A stretch of 13,811 bases of DNA, from NCBI GenBank assembly GCA_016872875.1, contig VGYW01000222.1:1-13811 (forward strand). The letters run 5' to 3'. Of the stretch, positions 1-6,125 are shown in pieces. Position numbers and translations under genes: made by a program. The number at the start of each line of letters is the position of its first letter. Within the stretch, counting starts at the first letter, position 1. The notes beneath the pieces were generated by a model. It had not been told where the DNA came from. It worked only from the letters and a program-made list of their open reading frames with translations, and ran no database searches. Source of the stretch: Planctomycetota bacterium (GTDB lineage Bacteria > Planctomycetota > PUPC01 > DSUN01).

Positions 1-2
1 CC

Positions 3-2027
3 CGAACCCTCGCATCGCTGGTGCTCTTCCTCATCCTCCTCGCGGCTCGCGCGGCCCAGGGACTCACTGTCGTGGTCACGACCGACACGGCCCCGGTCAT
101 GATCGGCGACAAGACCCTCGCCACGGTGAAGAAGGGCGACTCCTTCGAGGTCGTCCAGCAGCGCGACCTTTGGTACGGTGTCTACGTCAAGGTCGAGGGG
201 AAGGACCGGCCGGTCTTCGGCTGGCTCCACAGCCGGAACTGCGAGGTGAAGAAGGCGGAGGGGCCAGGCGACAACCCCCTGGAGGCCGAGGCCGACAAGG
301 AGCTCGCCTCGCGCAAGGCCCAGGCCGACAAGCTCGCCGCCGAAGGCAAGTGGGACGAAGCGGTCGCGCTCTTCGACAAGTTCCCCAACCGCTACTACGG
401 CACCAAGGCCATCAAGAAGGCCATGCAGCTCGGCGAAGAGTACGACAGGAAGCGCCGCGAGAAGCCCGAAAACGTCGAGGCCTCTGCTGAAAAGGAGTTC
501 AAGCGGCGCAAGGCCGAGGCCGACAAGCTCGCCGCCGCCGGCAAGCTCGACGAAGCCGTCCGCCTCATGGAAGGCTTCCCCGGCGGACTCGAAAGCTCCA
601 AGTGGGCCGAGGAGGCCAAGAAGTACGCCCTCGAGCTCCAGGCCAAGGCCGGCGTTTCCATGGCGGACTTTGAGAAGAAGGTCCTCGACCTCGTGAAGGC
701 CGACAAGTTCGACGAGGCCCTGGCCGAAGTCAAGGCCCTCGAGGAGAAGAAGCTCCCCGGCAGGGAGAACTACCTCAAGTTCGCCCGCGCCTTCGTCGAG
801 CTTCAGAAGAAGACGGCCTCAAACCCCAACGCCCCGCCCGCCAGCGACAACGGCGTGGGCGACGTCTACGCCAACGACACCGACTTCGGCCGCGCCTTCG
901 GCGGCATCCTCAACATCCGCGGCCCCGAGGGCGTCACCAGCTTCCAGGGCTTCACCCGACAGGGCGACAAGATCGTCCCCACCACCATCAACTTCCCCAA
1001 GCTCCCCGACCAGATCGCCGCCGGCGAGCGGCTCCTCAAGGTCTATCCCTGGTCCCCCAACGTCCCCTACTACCTCGCCAAGCTCTACGCCCGCGCCGGC
1101 GAGACCGACAAGGCCCTTGAGAGCTACGCTAGCGCCCGCACCCTCGACCGCGGCTGCACCATCGTCACCCTCGACTCCTTCATCGAGGGGGCGCGCGTCC
1201 TCGCCCGCGCCAAGCGCTTCCCCCTGGCCGTCGGCCTCCTCAAGCAAGCCCTCGCACGAAAGGCCGACGACTTCGTAGCCCTCACCACCCTCGGAAGAGT
1301 CCACCTCGCCGAGGGCGCCAAGGCCGACGCCGTGGCCGCCCTAGAAAAGTCCCTCAAGATCAACCCCAACCAGCCCGAGGCCCTCCGTGTGCTGGCCGAG
1401 GCCAAGGGCCAGAAGCCCCCCGACCCGCCCACCGCCAAGCTCCAGCTCACCGAGCTCGTCAAACAGGTCGAGGAATCCTGCGTCGTCGTCACCGCCACCC
1501 ACAGCTCCGGCAGCGGCTTCGTCATCAGCTCCGAGGGCTACGTCGCCACCAACTTCCACGTCATCGCCCCCGGCGGCAAGCTCGGCGTCCACACCAAGCG
1601 CAAGGGCGAGAAGGTCAGCGCCCCCGACGTCCAGCTCGTCCTCGGCGACCCCGCGAGCGACATCGCCATCCTGAAGTGCGACCCGCGCGTCTTCCCCCTC
1701 AAGCCCCTCGTCCTCGGCGCCGCCAAGGACGCCGCGGCCGGCGAAGACGTCATCGTCATCGGAAACCCAGGCCTCGGCGGCCAAATCCTCGACTACACCG
1801 TCACCCGCGGCATCATCTCCAACCGCGACCGTGCGATGAACAACCTCCACTACTTCCAGACCGACGCCGCCGTGAACCCCGGCAACTCCGGCGGCCCGCT
1901 GTTCAACATGGCCGGCCAGGTCATCGGCATGGTCACGCTCAAGGCCATGATCGAGCGCACCGGCTTCGCCCTCCACATTGACCACGTCAAAGCCCACTTC
2001 CCCCACTGCTTCCCGGAGATGGAGTAG
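3..2027 (+). CDS. Secreted SH3/TPR-linked trypsin-like (HtrA-type) serine protease, 5' partial
   Basis: The reading frame is open to the left edge, so the true start lies outside the window. A GTG at 21 is possible, but it would leave a signal peptide without a charged n-region. A hydrophobic stretch ending ARA-AQG is the signal peptide. Numbering from the GTG, residues about 15-77 look like a bacterial SH3 domain. Two similar helical repeats (about 87-150 and 153-215) follow, both containing KLAA-G-DEAV. TPR-like helices occupy about 340-460, and a trypsin-like protease domain runs from about 475 to 668. The catalytic triad is visible: His513 in TNFHV, Asp547 in ASDIAIL and Ser623 in GNSGGPL. 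No PDZ domain follows, unlike classical DegP/HtrA. It probably acts in the periplasm or outside the cell; the substrate is unknown. The protease call is firm, the SH3 and TPR calls moderate. Confidence 0.9.
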   Translation, partial: RTLASLVLFLILLAARAAQGLTVVVTTDTAPVMIGDKTLATVKKGDSFEVVQQRDLWYGVYVKVEGKDRPVFGWLHSRNCEVKKAEGPGDNPLEAEADKELASRKAQADKLAAEGKWDEAVALFDKFPNRYYGTKAIKKAMQLGEEYDRKRREKPENVEASAEKEFKRRKAEADKLAAAGKLDEAVRLMEGFPGGLESSKWAEEAKKYALELQAKAGVSMADFEKKVLDLVKADKFDEALAEVKALEEKKLPGRENYLKFARAFVELQKKTASNPNAPPASDNGVGDVYANDTDFGRAFGGILNIRGPEGVTSFQGFTRQGDKIVPTTINFPKLPDQIAAGERLLKVYPWSPNVPYYLAKLYARAGETDKALESYASARTLDRGCTIVTLDSFIEGARVLARAKRFPLAVGLLKQALARKADDFVALTTLGRVHLAEGAKADAVAALEKSLKINPNQPEALRVLAEAKGQKPPDPPTAKLQLTELVKQVEESCVVVTATHSSGSGFVISSEGYVATNFHVIAPGGKLGVHTKRKGEKVSAPDVQLVLGDPASDIAILKCDPRVFPLKPLVLGAAKDAAAGEDVIVIGNPGLGGQILDYTVTRGIISNRDRAMNNLHYFQTDAAVNPGNSGGPLFNMAGQVIGMVTLKAMIERTGFALHIDHVKAHFPHCFPEME

Positions 2028-2044
2028 GATGCTTCGGTCTAGCC

Positions 2045-2049
2045 AGGAA
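2045..2049 (+). promoter_or_regulatory. Ribosome binding site of the DNA methyltransferase gene
   Basis: AGGAA lies 8 bases before the ATG at 2058. The gap after the protease stop codon is only 30 bases and shows no convincing -35/-10 pair. The cassette may therefore be read through from the protease gene, or its promoter may lie inside that gene. Confidence 0.55.
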
Positions 2050-2057
2050 CGAAAGCC

Positions 2058-4913
2058 ATGACGACCGCCGCCGTTCCGCGCAGCATGGGTGAACAAGATT
2101 GGCGTGGCAGCTTCATCGCATGCGCGGAACAGGCAATGCTCGCCTGGGGATGCCCTCGCCAAGGCATCAACAGGCCGTACCCGCTGCCGTTCCCCATTCA
2201 CCGTCTGAGTCAGCTCGATCTTGTTGGCTTCGCAGAACCGGACCGTCAAGACCAGGAGACCTCTTGTTACGCCGCCCACTTCTGCGAGAAGGATGTCGAG
2301 GTCAGTCACTTCCATGACGCGGCTCGCCCGCTGGCCACCCCCGTAATGATCGCGGGACGGCCTGGCGGGTCGGTGAGATTGTCTACCTGGACGCCCCACG
2401 GTCCGGAGGCCGCCGGACACTTTGCTTCTCTCGATAGGTTTGAAGCGTACTGGCGTCAGCCCGACGCTGGACCCCGGGCGCAAGAGGTTGCCGACCGTAA
2501 GTGGGCTCGTGGCATTGCCGTCACGCAGCAGAGCTTGTTTGGCGCTGGCATCCTGGACTCCGCCTTTGAGGCAACCGCGGACACGGTGCCGGACCTCTAC
2601 GAGAGCATCGTCAGGACCTGCCTGAACCGGCTCAGGAAGATGGCGTGGGACCGCAAGACGCAGAGGCCCAGCGGGCAGCGCGAGGGGGTACCAACGTTGG
2701 AGGACGAGGCCCTGTGGGCCGCGCTCCTGGTCTTCGGGGCATGTGTCCTTCGGGACAAGGGAATGCTCGGCTCACCCGGAAGTGACGCTCACACCCTCTT
2801 GCAGGAGGCCGCGTCAGGGAAATTTGCCTGTTTCTTCCGCCGCAGTCGTTGGAGTCAGTTGCCGCCCGAAGAACTCAACGCCATCGGCCAAGGCTTGGCC
2901 GAGTACTCTTTCAGATTCCTTAGCCCATATGGGATCGGCTTGCTCTACGAGCGAGCTTTCGTAAGCAAGAAGCTCCGCGAGAAGCGGGCGATCTACTACA
3001 CCCCCGTCTCCGTCGCCAACTACATTCTCGGCAGGCTGCCAATCCAGGACATCCCGCCTCTCAAGCGTTGTGTGGCCGACCTGGCTTGTGGGTCGGGCAC
3101 ATTCCTCCACGCCGCCATCCGCGAGCTCGACACGATCACTGGGCACACGGCAGCCTTGAGCAACATGCTACCCTACATATGGGGGAACGACGATGACCGC
3201 CTGGCAGCCGGCCTGACCTCGCTAAGCCTGATCATGCGCACCGGAGTGAACGGCTGGCAAGTATCGGAAAGGGACTTCCGAGACAGGCGGCTCCCGCCTG
3301 CCGGAATCAGGCCCACGATCGTCGTAGGGAACCCGCCATTCAGGTTGGACAGGTCGTTCATTGAGGTCTGCCTTCGGCTACTACCCGCCGATGGATTGTT
3401 CGGCGCGGTTCTGCCGACCAATCTCCGAGACCAGTGGTCGGCGGAAGAGGCCAGACGCCATTTGCTCAGCAGCATGGACATCATGGAGATCTTCGAACTA
3501 CCGGAAGGGCTGTTTGCTGAGGCCAGGAACCCGGCCATGGCGCTGATCGCCCGGAAACGGGGCCGGGACGGGCCAGTGAGTCACCAAGTAAGGCTAGGGT
3601 CGGTCGGCAGGAAAGAGGACTGGTGGGCGTTCCAGGCAGATCCCAGGGTCTGCGTTGACCGGGTCATAGACCAGCAGGCATGGCTCCAGCGGCCACGTGC
3701 CATGATGACGTACCAGACGCTCGGAACCCTGTGGAGCAAGCTGGCAGGCTCACCTCGAACACTCAGCGGCGTTGCCAAGATGGGCAACGGGATGCAGTTC
3801 TTCGGTCGAGATGCGGATCTCAAAGGGGTGGAGGAGTCGGACTTCACCGGAACCTCTAACCCGGGGGGATGGTCACCGTACCTATCGAGGCCGCACGGGC
3901 TAGTTGGGCCATACGCGCTCGGCTGGGACGTGCATAGGGAATTCATAGACTACCTCCACTATCACGAGCGTTTCCACAAGGCATGCAAGCCTTCCACCCT
4001 TACCTGCCGCAAGGCCATTGTGCCCAAGGGCACACACGAGACCACACCCTGGCGGCTTCGAGCTTGCGTTGACGATATTGGGCTGTTCGTCACGAACAGG
4101 CTTCACTACATGCTGCCTCGTGCAGGTGCGCCCACGATCGAGGAGATCGTGGCTGTTCTCAACAGCCCTCTTGCCAGCGCGTGGTACTCTGACAACAGCT
4201 TGCAGCGGGACATCATCTGCAAGAACCTTGGCCGGATGCCCTTCCCCGAGTTCACGCAAGACCAGCGCGACCTACTCATTGAACTGGTGCGGTCTCTCCA
4301 CGCCCTCAACGCCTACCGCCTCGCCAAAGGCGAGGGATTGTCCCCAGCAAGGAACGGCAATGGTGGTTCACTTTTTCCAAGCCAAGGCGTTGAGCACTGG
4401 ATGATCCGGGCGTTGACTGTAGCGGTGGACGTGATGGTGTTCGAGGCGTACGGTTTGACCTCTGAGGAACGGCGACTCGTCCTGGAGCGATGCCCACTAG
4501 AGGCCAGACCGTGCTTCCCGGCTCCCGTCCCGGCGGCGCAATTGATGCCTGTTACAGTGCGGAAGGTTGCTCCGCCAGAGATTGCAGGCCAATGCCTCAG
4601 CACATGCGGGCGGGTGCTCGCCGTGCCCGAGGGCAGCGGCCTGGCCATCGTGTCGGTTGACGGCTTGGACATCGGCATCCCTGTCCCAGTCAAGGTGTCG
4701 CAGCTTGCCCGCTCGGCTAGGGCCGCTGGCAGGCACTTCAAGGTCAAGATCGTGGAGAACGCGTCGCAGATGCAGGCAATCGTACTGGCTGCACTCCGTC
4801 CCTACCCAGAGGCCGACCGGCCCAGGGAAGACATCGTCGCTCACGTCCGGGACCACCTCCAGCCCCGGCAGGAGATCGGGCTTGGCGGGGAATGTACGCG
4901 TCGTGTGCCTTGA
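2058..4913 (+). CDS. N6-adenine DNA methyltransferase, type IIG/PglX-like, large
   Basis: This is a predicted S-adenosylmethionine-dependent adenine methyltransferase of 951 residues. The N-terminal part (1-300) contains a conserved-looking block at about 53-76 (LVGFAEPDRQD, then TSCYAAHF) and a helical section. The YYTP entry motif is at 313-316. SAM-binding motif I is DLACGSGTF at 341-349, and an acidic D-D-D follows at 378-380. Catalytic motif IV is NPPF at 425-428, and VLPTNL at 451-456 is typical of the fold. Residues about 570-740 look like the target-recognition and helical region of type IIG or BREX PglX enzymes, including LNSPLASAWY. A beta-rich C-terminal part runs from about 830 to 940. 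No clear PD-(D/E)XK nuclease motif was seen. Codon use is more mixed than in the flanking genes, suggesting transfer. It overlaps the next gene by 32 bases. The methyltransferase class is firm; the system type is open. Confidence 0.88.
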   Translation: MTTAAVPRSMGEQDWRGSFIACAEQAMLAWGCPRQGINRPYPLPFPIHRLSQLDLVGFAEPDRQDQETSCYAAHFCEKDVEVSHFHDAARPLATPVMIAGRPGGSVRLSTWTPHGPEAAGHFASLDRFEAYWRQPDAGPRAQEVADRKWARGIAVTQQSLFGAGILDSAFEATADTVPDLYESIVRTCLNRLRKMAWDRKTQRPSGQREGVPTLEDEALWAALLVFGACVLRDKGMLGSPGSDAHTLLQEAASGKFACFFRRSRWSQLPPEELNAIGQGLAEYSFRFLSPYGIGLLYERAFVSKKLREKRAIYYTPVSVANYILGRLPIQDIPPLKRCVADLACGSGTFLHAAIRELDTITGHTAALSNMLPYIWGNDDDRLAAGLTSLSLIMRTGVNGWQVSERDFRDRRLPPAGIRPTIVVGNPPFRLDRSFIEVCLRLLPADGLFGAVLPTNLRDQWSAEEARRHLLSSMDIMEIFELPEGLFAEARNPAMALIARKRGRDGPVSHQVRLGSVGRKEDWWAFQADPRVCVDRVIDQQAWLQRPRAMMTYQTLGTLWSKLAGSPRTLSGVAKMGNGMQFFGRDADLKGVEESDFTGTSNPGGWSPYLSRPHGLVGPYALGWDVHREFIDYLHYHERFHKACKPSTLTCRKAIVPKGTHETTPWRLRACVDDIGLFVTNRLHYMLPRAGAPTIEEIVAVLNSPLASAWYSDNSLQRDIICKNLGRMPFPEFTQDQRDLLIELVRSLHALNAYRLAKGEGLSPARNGNGGSLFPSQGVEHWMIRALTVAVDVMVFEAYGLTSEERRLVLERCPLEARPCFPAPVPAAQLMPVTVRKVAPPEIAGQCLSTCGRVLAVPEGSGLAIVSVDGLDIGIPVPVKVSQLARSARAAGRHFKVKIVENASQMQAIVLAALRPYPEADRPREDIVAHVRDHLQPRQEIGLGGECTRRVP
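4870..4874 (+). promoter_or_regulatory. Ribosome binding site that sets a TTG start for the MBL gene
   Basis: AGGAG sits inside the end of the methyltransferase gene, 7 bases before an in-frame TTG at 4882. No ATG in the correct frame is well placed, so this site decides the start of the MBL-fold gene and implies translational coupling. Confidence 0.6.
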
Positions 4914-5862
4914 CGTGGGACAGGGTGACGCCACAGTCGTCCTCGGGCCCAAACCTGGCACAGCAATCCTCGTGGATGCTGCCAGGGCAAAGCCGGTCCT
5001 TGACTTGCTCTGGCGGGAGCAAGTCCACACGATCACCCTTGCCCTGGTCACGCACGACGATCAGGATCACATCCATGGGTTCGGGCCGGTGCTCAGGACG
5101 TTCGTGGACCAAGGCGGGAGGGTCCAGCACGTTGCCGTGGACCAGTCCAGGCTAGAGGCGAGCGAAGGCTACAAGCGCCTTCTCGCCATGCTCGACAAAC
5201 TGGCGAAGGGCGGCACGATCCTCTGCCAGCCCACGACCAATGACATGTTGCTCAAGGCAGCGCTCGACTCTACCCTGGTCGGCCACTTGCTCTACCCCGC
5301 GTTCCAGGACCTTCAGCTCGCTGCTCGGCTACGCGAGCACCCGAACGAAGGTAGCGCGGTTCTGATGGTTGAGTGGGCTGGACGCAGGGTTCTGCTCGGT
5401 GCCGACCTGGGCGAACCCGGCTGGCGCAAGCTCATCCGCAAGGAGCACAGGGAGATCGCTGCGGACGTTCTCCGTTTCCCTCACCATGGGGCCGCCTTTC
5501 CGGTCCCAGACCGCAAGGGGGAAGCGTTGACGGAGGAGGAGTTCCTCGGCTCTGTAGACCCATCCATCGTCGTCATCTCTGTAGGCACGGCAAATCGCAA
5601 CGACCATCCCGATCCGCTGGTGCTCCAGGCCATTCGTAAGCGGCGGAAGGGTGGAGCCGGAGTGCGCATCCTCTGCACGGAAGCGAGCTATCACTGTGCC
5701 GAGCCCGAAGGAAAGCCCTTCAGCACGAAGCCACAGCCCGCGATTACCTGTGCGGGCACGATTACCATGGAGTTGGCGACCGAGGGCATTGTAGTCACAC
5801 CCTCCCAAGACCAGCACAGAGTCGTGTTCCGCGCATTCCGCGGTCCTCTCCGCTGCCGGTGA
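4882..5862 (+). CDS. ComEC-type metallo-beta-lactamase-fold hydrolase (soluble)
   Basis: This is a 326-residue protein if started at the TTG at 4882; a GTG at 4903 is the alternative start. It opens with the ComEC-like beta strand and turn LDVGQGDAT (10-18). The first metal-binding motif is HDDQDH at 58-63, the HxDxDH form used by ComEC/Rec2-type domains. GAD at 173-175, FPHHGA at 199-204, ISVG at 232-235 and DHP at 241-243 complete the expected metal-site and fold signature. No membrane segments are present, so this is not a full ComEC DNA-uptake channel. Related ComEC domains are predicted nucleases, so the substrate could be nucleic acid, but that is inference. The gene overlaps the methyltransferase by 32 bases and shares its mixed codon use, so the two are very likely one functional unit. 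Confidence 0.87.
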   Translation: MAGNVRVVCLDVGQGDATVVLGPKPGTAILVDAARAKPVLDLLWREQVHTITLALVTHDDQDHIHGFGPVLRTFVDQGGRVQHVAVDQSRLEASEGYKRLLAMLDKLAKGGTILCQPTTNDMLLKAALDSTLVGHLLYPAFQDLQLAARLREHPNEGSAVLMVEWAGRRVLLGADLGEPGWRKLIRKEHREIAADVLRFPHHGAAFPVPDRKGEALTEEEFLGSVDPSIVVISVGTANRNDHPDPLVLQAIRKRRKGGAGVRILCTEASYHCAEPEGKPFSTKPQPAITCAGTITMELATEGIVVTPSQDQHRVVFRAFRGPLRCR

Positions 5863-6125
5863 GGCAGGAGCCGGTGTCTCCCGTGGGAAGCCGGCTGAAA
5901 CGCGCCATCGACATACCGCACCTGCAGACGCTGCCGCACTGCATCCGCCATCTTCCCGTGACCCCTGGCCCGTCGCTCCTCTGCCCTCCTCGCTCTCGCC
6001 TCCTCCCTTCCGTGCATTGCCTTGACTTTTCGGGTATAATCTGCCTGCCGCGCGCTGCGGCCGGCCAGGGCTCGGCACGCGGGTGGGCAGTCGCCGGCCA
6101 GTAACCTTCTGTCTGGGGCATAGCC
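5863..6125. other. Intergenic region between the MBL gene and the zinc-ribbon gene
   Basis: No supported gene lies here. The left part has only weak short inverted repeats (CCGG either side of TCCC-GGGA) and no T-run, so no clear terminator for the MBL gene. The right part carries a TATAAT element at 6035-6040. Long open frames across the region on the minus strand are shadows of the GC-rich linker gene that follows. Confidence 0.5.
6022..6040 (+). promoter_or_regulatory. Promoter-like element with a perfect TATAAT
   Basis: TATAAT at 6035-6040 is a perfect -10 hexamer standing out in GC-rich DNA, 85 bases before the ATG of the zinc-ribbon gene. The only TTGACT (6022-6027) is just 7 bases upstream of it, too close for ordinary sigma-70 spacing. 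No good -35 exists at 16-18 bases. The -10 is plausible and the -35 is unresolved. Confidence 0.45.

Noticed and set aside
1341..2483. 380-residue minus-strand open frame
   Set aside because: Antisense to the protease domain and the methyltransferase start, both with clear catalytic motifs. Its protein is Val/Gly/Glu/Asp-biased filler typical of GC-rich shadows.
5863..5910. Possible terminator after the MBL gene
   Set aside because: The repeated GCCGG units are mostly direct repeats; the only inverted pairing is about four bases and no T-run follows.
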